NCBI GenBank assembly: GCA_904502075.1
Contig: CAJGDL010000113.1
Location: 1 to 5,152, forward strand
Length of the DNA: 5,152 nt
Direction: 5' to 3'
Source of the DNA: an uncultured Alistipes sp.
GTDB lineage: Bacteria; Bacteroidota; Bacteroidia; Bacteroidales; Rikenellaceae
The translations under genes were made by a program, and so were the position numbers. Shown piece after piece: positions 1-5,152 of the stretch. Under the pieces are notes generated by a model, which saw only the letters and a list, made by a program, of their open reading frames with translations, was not told where the DNA came from and did not search any database. The stretch's first letter is position 1; every line of letters begins with the position of its first letter.

Positions 1-1428
1 GAAATCCGATTCAGGATATTTGCTCTTATCTGAATATTTTCTTAAACTCCTTATTCGATCGCAGACAATATCGTAGGCATGAAGGGTTTCATCTTCATTA
101 AGATCATGTGTTTTATTCCATAACTTAATGAGGTCTAACATTTTTTGGGTTCCTCCAAATTGCCCTACTTTCGTGTCATACAATCGCTCCAAATCTTGAT
201 AGCCCATCCGTCGATATTCATACCATAACCAACAAGCTTTGGCTTCAATCTCATAATTCAATTTATATGAATTAAAGTTATCTGATCCTACTTGATTATG
301 TTGGTAAGCATGAACCAGCTCTTCAATTAATACATATGGTCTTTGTTGCCCGTTTTCATTCCCATCACCATAATAGATAGTGAAATTATTGCCATCGTAT
401 CCATTTTTTTTCGAATCGGGGTCAACTACAATGGTAATATCTGTACCAATAGCATCTATCAGGGTTTTACCCATGCAGTCGCCATAGATCACATCCAAAA
501 TTTCGGCGACCAGTTCGCTTGTGGTTTGAATATGCTCGTTCTTATCGTACTTGCCATCCTTAAGACTATTCTCCTTGCCTTGGCCGTTGGGATCATCCGG
601 AACGGTTGGGCTCGAGGGGTCGGTTACAACCCAATCAATGGGATCTATTACCGGATTCTCTAATTTGGGCAGACGAACAATCGGTGGAGCAGTAACGGTT
701 ACGGGAGGAATCTCCCCACCATCCAGGTCTTCGGATGCACTCGATCTAGTCTCCTCTGAGACAAAGATACGGATATTTTCGACAATTCGGTTGTAATGCT
801 CTGCGGCTTCAATCAAAGAGGGATAATCGGTAGCATCTCCTAGGAAGGCCTGGTCGATCTGTCGCCCCTCCGCGTGGCGTGAAGCGGCCACAGGGAAACC
901 TTTCAGTGTGGTGTAGATAATCACTCCCGAAAAACCCTCCTTGGGTAGACTATTCAAAAGCCCCTCTCCGGCATCTTGCTCATAGTTCTCTTCGGTCAGC
1001 CGATCGGGGAAATAGAAGGCCACATAGGGTGTCGGATTGCGGTCGCGCAGCCGCTCCTCGACAACCACCAGGCGCGGAAATACTGTCGAGCGTACGGCCA
1101 GGCTGTCGGTTATGTAGTGTACCTGCTCATAATACCTTTCGGCAATCACTTCCACATCATAACTTTCGGAAAAATCACATTCCGAGTATTTTGCCCCATC
1201 CCACCAGGGCTCGAGGTTGCCCGAATAGAGGATTCCAAAGTCGCCCTCCGAGCGAGTGGTGCGATCTTGTGCTGTCTCATGCGTAGCGCGTGCTCGTTCA
1301 AGAGTTAGATTTTGAGTTCTTGACACGCTGGGGTCTGTAAAGCCATCCGGCTCTTTAAAGCACCCCCAAAGTAAAAGAAAGAGAATGCTACAAAAAATAC
1401 TCTTTCTCAAAAGAAATTTAGTTTTCAT
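1..1428 (-). CDS. Lipoprotein with zincin-like C-terminal region, partial (3' end outside window)
   Basis: An uninterrupted frame of 476 codons runs from ATG at 1428 to the left edge with no stop, so the C-terminus is missing. An in-frame TAA at 1443-1441 fixes the start. Residues 1-23 form a lipoprotein signal: basic N-terminus, hydrophobic core, then L-L-W-G-C with Cys23 as the lipidation site; F-K-E follows, which may act as a Bacteroidota surface-export signal. Residues about 45-235 form a GC-rich globular region (NLEPWWDGAKYS near 71-82; FSGVIIYTTLKGFPVAA near 165-181). Residues about 238-290 are a proline-rich linker containing VTVTAPP. The AT-rich remainder holds EELVHAYQH (369-377) and EIEAKA (393-398). 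This spacing recalls zincin peptidases with HExxH plus a downstream ExEA, but the first His is Glu here, so activity is doubtful. Family and substrate are not recognised. The gene is real (long open frame, lipobox at the right place); the function is unknown. Confidence 0.85.
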   Translation of the reverse strand, partial: MKTKFLLRKSIFCSILFLLLWGCFKEPDGFTDPSVSRTQNLTLERARATHETAQDRTTRSEGDFGILYSGNLEPWWDGAKYSECDFSESYDVEVIAERYYEQVHYITDSLAVRSTVFPRLVVVEERLRDRNPTPYVAFYFPDRLTEENYEQDAGEGLLNSLPKEGFSGVIIYTTLKGFPVAASRHAEGRQIDQAFLGDATDYPSLIEAAEHYNRIVENIRIFVSEETRSSASEDLDGGEIPPVTVTAPPIVRLPKLENPVIDPIDWVVTDPSSPTVPDDPNGQGKENSLKDGKYDKNEHIQTTSELVAEILDVIYGDCMGKTLIDAIGTDITIVVDPDSKKNGYDGNNFTIYYGDGNENGQQRPYVLIEELVHAYQHNQVGSDNFNSYKLNYEIEAKACWLWYEYRRMGYQDLERLYDTKVGQFGGTQKMLDLIKLWNKTHDLNEDETLHAYDIVCDRIRSLRKYSDKSKYPESDF

Positions 1429-1430
1429 TG

Positions 1431-1454
1431 GCGGAAATATTTAGTAATATCCGC
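1431..1454. repeat. Imperfect inverted repeat at lipoprotein promoter/start
   Basis: The arms are GCGGAAATATT and AATATCCGC: nine base pairs with a two-base bulge around a TAGT centre. The repeat ends two bases upstream of the lipoprotein ATG and overlaps the proposed -7 element and likely transcription start. It could be an operator half-site pair or a leader hairpin; no regulator is identified. Confidence 0.35.
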
Positions 1455-1484
1455 AAGTTACGAAGAATTTTAGACAAATGCAAA
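1453..1484 (-). promoter_or_regulatory. Putative Bacteroidota promoter for the lipoprotein gene
   Basis: On the minus strand, TTTG (1484-1481) is followed after exactly 20 bases by TAACTTGC (1460-1453), which matches the fixed bases of TAnnTTTG at four of six positions. Spacing and distance to the ATG at 1428 fit a primary sigma factor promoter of this phylum, but the -7 match is weak. Confidence 0.4.
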
Positions 1485-1500
1485 TTGCCTTGGGCGAAAT

Positions 1501-1745
1501 GTTGATTATTTCGTAAAATCGTCCTCCCGAGGAGGGCTTGCCCGACGTGGGGATCTTTTTATGGGCGAAATATTATCGCGATAAGTCGCAGATAAAAAGA
1601 TGGCCACGCACCTGACGGTGCTCGCCATGACGCTGCGGAGGGTGAGGGGTTGGGAATTGGGAGTTAAAAAATTTGAATTTTGAACTGCGGTGCCAGCCGA
1701 GAGCCGAGCCATGCTCGGCATGGGCTATGTCGAGGCGCCGCAGCA
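1501..1745. other. Intergenic segment, candidate dispersed non-coding repeat
   Basis: This is most of the 392-base gap between the divergent lipoprotein and glgB genes. No convincing gene is present. It contains a small hairpin CCTCC-CGA-GGAGG (1523-1535), a second GCACC-TGAC-GGTGC (1608-1621), a repeated 10-mer TGGGCGAAAT (1491-1500 and 1562-1571), a low-complexity stretch around 1635-1685, and the nested inverted repeat at 1685-1743. A 71-codon minus-strand frame (1721-1506) translates to a low-complexity, arginine-rich peptide of the kind dispersed intergenic repeats often produce in Bacteroidales. That it is a multi-copy repeat is inferred from its appearance; no second copy lies in this window. 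Confidence 0.35.
1685..1743. repeat. Nested inverted repeat upstream of glgB
   Basis: The outer arms CTGCGGTGCC (1685-1694) and GGCGCCGCAG (1734-1743) pair over 10 bases with one G-T wobble. Inside, AGCC (1695-1698) can pair with GGCT (1723-1726), and GCCGAGC-CAT-GCTCGGC (1703-1719) forms a perfect 7-bp hairpin. It lies just upstream of the glgB promoter and lacks a T-run on either strand, so it is not a standard intrinsic terminator. It may be part of a dispersed repeat or a protein-binding site. Confidence 0.5.
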
Positions 1746-1765
1746 GAAAAGAAATTTTTCTTTTC
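1746..1765. repeat. AT-rich perfect palindrome at glgB -33 region
   Basis: GAAAAGAAA (1746-1754), a TT spacer, and TTTCTTTTC (1757-1765) form a perfect 9-bp inverted repeat. The right arm contains the TTTC that would serve as the glgB -33 element, so a protein bound here could affect glgB transcription. It may also be chance in AT-rich promoter DNA. Confidence 0.4.
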
Positions 1766-1792
1766 TTAATATTGAATTTTTTTGTATCTTTG
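1762..1792 (+). promoter_or_regulatory. glgB promoter (Bacteroidota type)
   Basis: TATCTTTG (1785-1792) matches the TAnnTTTG -7 consensus perfectly. A TTTC (1762-1765) lies 19 bases upstream as a near match to the TTTG -33 element. Transcription would begin near 1798, giving a leader of about 22 bases before the ATG at 1821. This rules out a TTG start at 1782, which would lie upstream of the transcript. Confidence 0.65.
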
Positions 1793-1820
1793 TTCGATTG
1801 AATCTAAAAAATCCTTGGTT

Positions 1821-2396
1821 ATGGAGCAAACACTTCCCATTGTTCAGCAGGACGAGTGGCTGAAGCCCGTCGAGGGTGAGATCAACTACCGCCACCAACT
1901 TTATACCGATAAACTTCGCGCGATCGAGGCCTCGTCGGGCTCGATCTCCGACTATGCCAACGGCTACAACTACTACGGATGGCAGTACGACGGCATTCTT
2001 CAAGGGTGGTGGTTCCGCGAGTGGCTTCCTGCGGCTCACGATGTCTACCTCTTTGGCGACTTCAACAATTGGCAACGCACCGAGTTGCGCCTGAATAAGG
2101 ATCGCAACGGCGTGTGGTCGATCTTCCTGCCCGATGCCATGTATGCCGATCGCCTGACCCACGGCTCGCTCTACAAGATCCATGTCCACGGCAACAACGG
2201 CTGGCTCGACCGTATTCCGGCCTATGCCACGCGCGTGGTGCAGGACGAGCGTACGAAGGACTACACGGCCCAGTTTTGGATTCCGCAGCCCTTCGATTGG
2301 GGGGAGGACGCGCTATTCGACCGTAAGAACGAAAACCTTTTGATCTATGAGGCCCATGTCGGCATGGCCCAGGAGAAGGAGGGGGTGGGTACCTAG
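1821..2396 (+). CDS. glgB: GlgB N-terminal fragment (CBM48 module), 191 aa
   Basis: This is the product if translation stops at the TAG (2394-2396). It starts at ATG 1821 (MEQTLPIVQQ), placed 29 bases after the -7 element. It holds the N-terminal helical region, the CBM48 carbohydrate-binding module (about 55-150) and the first barrel strand LLIYEAHVG (173-181). No catalytic residue is included, so it cannot branch glucan alone. An alternative in-frame TTG at 1782 is rejected because it precedes the promoter -7 box. Confidence 0.7.
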   Translation: MEQTLPIVQQDEWLKPVEGEINYRHQLYTDKLRAIEASSGSISDYANGYNYYGWQYDGILQGWWFREWLPAAHDVYLFGDFNNWQRTELRLNKDRNGVWSIFLPDAMYADRLTHGSLYKIHVHGNNGWLDRIPAYATRVVQDERTKDYTAQFWIPQPFDWGEDALFDRKNENLLIYEAHVGMAQEKEGVGT

Positions 2397-3848
2397 GTGG
2401 AGTTTACGAAAAAGATCCTGCCCAAGATCAAGCGTGCCGGCTATAATGCCGTGCAGCTGATGGCCATTGCCGAGCACCCCTACTATGGTTCGTTCGGCTA
2501 CCATGTTTCGTCGTTCTTTGCCCCCTCGTCGCGCTTCGGCACCCCCGAGGAGCTCAAGGCTTTGGTTAAGCGGGCCCATGAGTTGGGCATTGCGGTGATC
2601 ATGGATATTGTCCATGCCCACTATGTGAAGAATCTCAACGAGGGTATCAACCAGCTCGATGGCTCGGATCACCTCTACTCGCGCCCTGGTGAGGTGGGTA
2701 ACCAGCCCTATTGGGACTCCAAGACCTTCGACTACGGTCGCCCCGAGGTGCAGCACTTCTTGCTCTCGAATGTGAAGTATTGGCTCGATGAGTACCACTT
2801 CGACGGCTACCGCTTCGACGGCGTTACCTCCATGCTCTACTACCACTTCGGCTACACGGAGTTCGATTCCCGCGAGAAGTTCTTCGACGCAGGGGTGAAT
2901 CGCGATGCCATCACCTACCTTACGCTGGCTAACCACCTCGTGCACGAATACCGCCCCGAGGCTGTTACCATTGCCGAGGATGTGAGCGGCATGCCCGGCA
3001 TCTGCATCCCCGAGGCTGATGGCGGTATCGGTTTCGACTACCGCCTCGGTATGGCCATACCCGATTTCTGGATCAAGTACCTCAAGGAGATTCCCGACGA
3101 GGATTGGAACATCTGGGAGATGTGGTCGCAGATGACCAACCGCCTGCCGGCTGTCAAGACCGTGGCCTACGCCGAGTCGCACGATCAGGCCCTGGTGGGT
3201 GATAAGACCATCGCTTTCCGACTGATGGACAAGGAGATGTACTTCTCGATGAACCGCGCTTCGGAGAATCTGATTGTCGACCGCGGTATGGCCCTGCATA
3301 AGATGATTCGCCTCTTTACCATCGCCACGGGAGGCCAGGCCTACCTCAATTTCATGGGCAACGAGTTCGGACACCCCGAGTGGATCGACTTCCCGCGCGA
3401 GGGGAATGGATGGAGCTACAAGCACGCCCAGCGTCTGTGGTCACTCTCTACGAACGGCTTTCTGCGCTATTCGTGGTTGGCCGACTTCGACAAGGCAATG
3501 ATCAAACTGATTCGCAAGTACAAGGTGCTTGGGGCCGGCTATCCCTACAACCTGATGATGGATGAGCAGAATAAGACGATGGTCTTCTCGCACGGCCGAC
3601 TGCTCTTCGTCTTCAACTGGCACCCCACGGCCTCGATTCCCGACTATATCCTCCCCGTACCCGAGCCCGGCAAGTACAAGTTGCTGCTCTCGTCGGATGA
3701 GGCCCGCTTCGGAGGTCAGGAGCGCAACGATCCCTCGACTGAGCACTTCTCCTTCCCCCACGAGTGCGAGGACGGCATCACGCGCCACTATATGCAGATT
3801 TACAACACTTCGCGTACCGCCATGGTCTTCTTGCGAGCCAAGCGGTAA
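2397..3848 (+). CDS. glgB: GlgB C-terminal fragment (GH13 catalytic domain), up to 483 aa
   Basis: This frame continues directly after the TAG with GTG GAG TTT, so GTG at 2397 could serve as a reinitiation start; the next in-frame ATG is at 2460. A purine-rich, Shine-Dalgarno-like run (AGGAGAAGGAGGG, 2371-2383) lies 13 bases upstream, though it also encodes the conserved Q-E-K-E-G. The fragment carries the three catalytic carboxylates (Asp141, Glu194, Asp263 in fragment numbering) and the C-terminal beta domain (about 375-483). It lacks the first beta strand of the barrel and the CBM48, so activity would probably require association with the N-terminal piece. Expression as a separate protein is inference. 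Confidence 0.6.
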   Translation: MEFTKKILPKIKRAGYNAVQLMAIAEHPYYGSFGYHVSSFFAPSSRFGTPEELKALVKRAHELGIAVIMDIVHAHYVKNLNEGINQLDGSDHLYSRPGEVGNQPYWDSKTFDYGRPEVQHFLLSNVKYWLDEYHFDGYRFDGVTSMLYYHFGYTEFDSREKFFDAGVNRDAITYLTLANHLVHEYRPEAVTIAEDVSGMPGICIPEADGGIGFDYRLGMAIPDFWIKYLKEIPDEDWNIWEMWSQMTNRLPAVKTVAYAESHDQALVGDKTIAFRLMDKEMYFSMNRASENLIVDRGMALHKMIRLFTIATGGQAYLNFMGNEFGHPEWIDFPREGNGWSYKHAQRLWSLSTNGFLRYSWLADFDKAMIKLIRKYKVLGAGYPYNLMMDEQNKTMVFSHGRLLFVFNWHPTASIPDYILPVPEPGKYKLLLSSDEARFGGQERNDPSTEHFSFPHECEDGITRHYMQIYNTSRTAMVFLRAKR

Positions 3849-3861
3849 CGGATGCACCCGA

Positions 3862-3904
3862 AAAAGTTGGGGCGGATGGAATCAATCCATCCGCCCCAAC
3901 TTTT
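3862..3904. terminator. Bidirectional intrinsic terminator between glgB and mltG
   Basis: A perfect 19-bp inverted repeat (arms 3862-3880 and 3886-3904, loop ATCAA) has a GC-rich core GTTGGGGCGGATGGA and A/T tails, giving TTTT at the 3' side on both strands. It sits 14 bases after the glgB stop and 12 bases after the mltG stop, so it can end both convergent transcripts. Confidence 0.92.
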
Positions 3905-3916
3905 GTGTTCGCCCGA

Positions 3917-4927
3917 TTATTTAATCTTCCGTCGGTTCAGCTCGGCCGAGTAGGCGCGGGCATTCTTCAGGTGATCCGAGTAGCTCTTGGCGAAGTTGTG
4001 GTAGCCATCGAAGGTGGGTCGGGCACAGAAGTAGAGGTAGTCGTGCTTCTCGAAATTGAGCACCGCCTCGATGGCCTCCCTTCCGGGCATGCAGATCGGC
4101 GAGGGGGGGAGCCCCTTATTCAAATAGGTGTTGTAGGGCGAGGGGGTCTTCAGGTGCTTGTGCAGGATGCGCCTCAGACCAAAGTCCTGCATGGCATACT
4201 TGATCGTGGGGTCGGCCTGCAGCGGCATCCCCTTCTTCAGGCGGTTGATGTAGACACCCGCCACGCGCGGCATTTCGTCGGCCTTGCGCGTCTCCTCGTA
4301 GACAATCGAGGCGAGGGTCATCACCTCCAATCGACTCAGTCCGCTGCGCTTGCGCTTTTGGTCGCGCTCCTCGCTCCAGAAGCGGTCATACTCCTTGCGC
4401 ATGCGGCGCACCCAATCGGCCGGTTCCACCGTCCAGTAAAATTCGTAGGTGTCGGGCAGCAACATCGAGAAGAGGGTTACGGAGTCGAACCCTACCTCGC
4501 GCGCCAACTCTTTGGAGGTCAGTGCCGAGAGGATCTCCACCGAGTCGGCGTCGATCTGCCGTGCAAGTTTTCCCGCCAGATGGGCCGGAATCTTGACATT
4601 GTTGATCGTCACGCGCACGGGAGTCTGCAGTCCGAGCTTCAGCATGCGCACCACCTCGATCACGTTCATCCCCTCGCGGAGTTCGTAGTGGCCGGGCTTG
4701 AAGGTGCGCTCCAAATCCAGCCGCTTGGCGTAGAGATCGAAGGCCCCATGGTGCTTGATGCGGGGCATCAGCGAATCGACCAGGGTGGGGTAGTCCGTCC
4801 GCTTCGAGATCCACAACTCTGCAGGCTCCACCACGGCATTGCCCTTGAAGGCGACGATCCCCCACAGGGCCGCCAAGCCTCCCACCAAAACCGCTATACC
4901 AAAGGTATAGAAAATTGTTTTTTTCAT
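3917..4927 (-). CDS. mltG: Endolytic murein transglycosylase MltG (YceG-like)
   Basis: This 336-residue inner-membrane lytic transglycosylase cleaves nascent peptidoglycan glycan strands and is thought to set their length. Residues 1-3 (MKK) and a hydrophobic segment (about 4-27) form the single membrane anchor, placing the enzyme in the periplasm. A LysM-like region follows (about 36-110, including FKPGHYELREG at 76-86). The YceG catalytic domain contains LLPDTYEFYW (156-165), ASIVYEET (206-213) with Glu212 as the likely catalytic acid by alignment with the E. coli VEKET motif, INRLKKGMPLQADPT (227-241), and SPYNTYLNKGLPPSPI (263-278). Length is normal for the family and no damage is seen. 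The start at 4927 is chosen because upstream in-frame codons lie beyond the promoter and antisense to ffs, and because MKK directly precedes the membrane segment. The stop is TAA. It is convergent with glgB and divergent from ffs. Confidence 0.95.
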   Translation of the reverse strand: MKKTIFYTFGIAVLVGGLAALWGIVAFKGNAVVEPAELWISKRTDYPTLVDSLMPRIKHHGAFDLYAKRLDLERTFKPGHYELREGMNVIEVVRMLKLGLQTPVRVTINNVKIPAHLAGKLARQIDADSVEILSALTSKELAREVGFDSVTLFSMLLPDTYEFYWTVEPADWVRRMRKEYDRFWSEERDQKRKRSGLSRLEVMTLASIVYEETRKADEMPRVAGVYINRLKKGMPLQADPTIKYAMQDFGLRRILHKHLKTPSPYNTYLNKGLPPSPICMPGREAIEAVLNFEKHDYLYFCARPTFDGYHNFAKSYSDHLKNARAYSAELNRRKIK

Positions 4928-4943
4928 TTCTTTTCCAAAATTT

Positions 4944-4974
4944 TTTGCAAAGATAATAATTTTTTCTACTTTTG
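4944..4974 (+). promoter_or_regulatory. ffs promoter (Bacteroidota type)
   Basis: TTTG (4944-4947) and TACTTTTG (4967-4974) are separated by exactly 19 bases; both match the TTTG / TAnnTTTG consensus perfectly. Transcription would start at about 4980, which coincides with the 5' end of the closing helix of the SRP RNA. Confidence 0.75.
4948..4955 (-). promoter_or_regulatory. mltG promoter -7 element
   Basis: TATCTTTG on the minus strand is a perfect TAnnTTTG match, 20 bases upstream of the mltG ATG. Transcription would start near 4941, leaving a leader of about 14 bases (ending GGAAAAGAAA). No TTTG is seen at the expected -33 distance. Confidence 0.55.
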
Positions 4975-4979
4975 TGCCC

Positions 4980-5075
4980 GGGTAAGTCTTATACGACCAG
5001 CTCCTACAGACTCCCCCAGGTGCGGAAGCAAGCAAGGGTATGTGGTTGTAGCGGTGCGATATAAGTAGCTTACCC
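4980..5075 (+). ncRNA. ffs: Signal recognition particle RNA, small bacterial type (4.5S-like)
   Basis: The RNA scaffold binds Ffh to form the SRP that delivers nascent membrane and secreted proteins to FtsY at the inner membrane. The diagnostic core CAGGTGCGGAAGCAAGCA (5017-5034) parallels the E. coli CAGGUCCGGAAGGAAGCA: the GGAA tetraloop is kept and its stem has changed in a compensatory way (TGC/GCA in place of TCC/GGA). The ends pair as one long rod: GGGTAAG (4980-4986) with CTTACCC (5069-5075), CTTATA (4988-4993) with TATAAG (5060-5065), and CTACA (5004-5008) with TGTAG (5047-5051). A perfect promoter precedes it and six T residues follow. The length of about 96 bases and lack of an Alu domain fit the short form known in Bacteroidota. 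Exact ends are inferred from pairing and promoter position. Confidence 0.93.
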
Positions 5076-5081
5076 TTTTTT
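5069..5081 (+). terminator. ffs 3' end: closing-helix strand plus T-run
   Basis: CTTACCC (5069-5075), the 3' strand of the terminal SRP RNA helix, is followed immediately by TTTTTT (5076-5081). The RNA's own rod can act as the terminator stem, as is common for short structured RNAs. Confidence 0.6.
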
Positions 5082-5091
5082 GTGCGAATAT

Positions 5092-5131
5092 GTTTTGCTG
5101 CGCAAAACTTCAAAATCGGAGATTTTGCGCA
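5092..5131. repeat. Overlapping palindromes at right edge
   Basis: Two adjacent perfect 7-bp hairpins, GTTTTGC-TGC-GCAAAAC (5092-5108) and CAAAATC-GGA-GATTTTG (5111-5127), overlap a third 9-bp pairing of TGCGCAAAA (5099-5107) with TTTTGCGCA (5123-5131). The arms are related in sequence, so the block can fold in alternative ways. It lies just after the ffs terminator and is cut off from its context by the window edge. Confidence 0.45.
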
Positions 5132-5152
5132 CGATATCGACAATTCCTCCAA

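Larger units (their letters stand above)
1821..3848 (+). pseudogene. glgB: 1,4-alpha-glucan branching enzyme interrupted by one in-frame TAG
   Basis: Read through one TAG at 2394-2396, this is a continuous 675-position GH13 branching enzyme (EC 2.4.1.18), which makes alpha-1,6 branches in cytoplasmic glycogen. Domains in order: N-terminal helix, CBM48 (about 55-150, with FREWLPAAHDVYLFGDFNNW at 66-84), catalytic barrel, C-terminal beta domain. Catalytic residues are intact: DIVHAH region I, nucleophile Asp333 in GYRFDGVTSM, acid/base Glu386 in TIAEDVSG, and Asp455 in AESHDQ. The break falls at codon 192 in the usually continuous context EGVGT-(Tyr)-x-EF, so a single TAC/TAT to TAG change explains it. 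No frameshift or other damage is visible, which suggests a recent nonsense mutation, a sequencing error, or tolerated readthrough or reinitiation. It ends with TAA before a strong terminator and is convergent with mltG. Identity is near certain; functional state is unresolved. Confidence 0.93.

Noticed and set aside
343..1308. Several plus-strand frames (343-663, 551-796, 976-1308, 1029-1286)
   Set aside because: All are antisense to the continuous 476-codon lipoprotein frame with a clear lipobox; none shows a domain.
1506..1721. 71-codon minus-strand frame in the intergenic region
   Set aside because: Low-complexity, arginine- and serine-rich translation, no promoter or leader, and overlap with inverted repeats; more likely non-coding repeat DNA.
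1782..1820. TTG start for glgB at 1782, adding 13 residues
   Set aside because: The TTG lies upstream of the perfect -7 box TATCTTTG (1785-1792), so it would not be in the transcript.
2394..2396. TAG reassigned as a sense codon in this organism
   Set aside because: glgB and mltG both end in TAA and no other in-frame TAG is seen, but a single TAG is far too little evidence for recoding; a point mutation is simpler.
2313..3425. Long minus-strand frame of 370 codons opposite glgB
   Set aside because: It is antisense to the conserved GlgB catalytic domain, has a repetitive H/V/L/E-rich composition typical of the reverse strand of a GC-rich gene, and shows no recognisable domain or promoter.
3764..5068. 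Plus-strand frame of 434 codons spanning the glgB end, the terminator, all of mltG antisense, and ffs
   Set aside because: It crosses a strong terminator and is antisense to a well-conserved mltG; its translation is a composition shadow.
4928..5152. Upstream extension of mltG to the right edge (75 extra residues)
   Set aside because: The extension would be antisense to the SRP RNA and upstream of the mltG -7 element; the membrane segment fits a start at 4927.
1..5152. CRISPR array, tRNA genes, insertion sequence or transposase
   Set aside because: No regularly spaced repeats, no tRNA cloverleaf sequence and no transposase motifs were found on either strand.

Overview
The window looks like chromosomal DNA from a Bacteroidota gut-type bacterium, most likely order Bacteroidales; Alistipes-like is my guess from the protein style, not a demonstrated assignment. 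The evidence is promoters of the TTTG / TAnnTTTG type, A-rich leaders instead of strong Shine-Dalgarno sites, a lipoprotein with a Bacteroidota-style N-terminus, and GlgB and MltG sequences typical of the phylum.

Layout, left to right. (1) Positions 1-1428, minus strand: the first 476 residues of a lipoprotein gene that runs off the left edge. It has a lipobox, a GC-rich N-terminal region, a proline-rich linker and an AT-rich C-terminal region carrying an EELVHAYQ...EIEA pattern like a zinc metallopeptidase with its first histidine replaced. (2) Positions 1429-1820: a 392-base intergenic region with divergent promoters, several inverted repeats and what looks like a dispersed non-coding repeat. 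(3) Positions 1821-3848, plus strand: glgB, glycogen branching enzyme, full length except for one in-frame TAG at codon 192, between the CBM48 module and the catalytic barrel. A GTG codon follows the TAG directly. (4) Positions 3862-3904: a perfect 19-bp hairpin serving as a shared terminator for convergent glgB and mltG. (5) Positions 3917-4927, minus strand: mltG, endolytic murein transglycosylase. (6) Positions about 4980-5075, plus strand: ffs, the small bacterial SRP RNA, transcribed divergently from mltG with interleaved promoter elements. (7) Positions 5082-5152: short overlapping palindromes, possibly the tail of a convergent gene or a dispersed repeat.

The genes do not form one pathway: a surface or periplasmic lipoprotein, glycogen synthesis, peptidoglycan strand-length control and protein targeting. 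The points most worth following are the split glgB, the modular lipoprotein with a degenerate metalloprotease-like motif, and the very tight ffs/mltG divergent promoter. I found no clear new defence or mobile system. GC figures are hand counts; family assignments come from motif recognition, not database searches.
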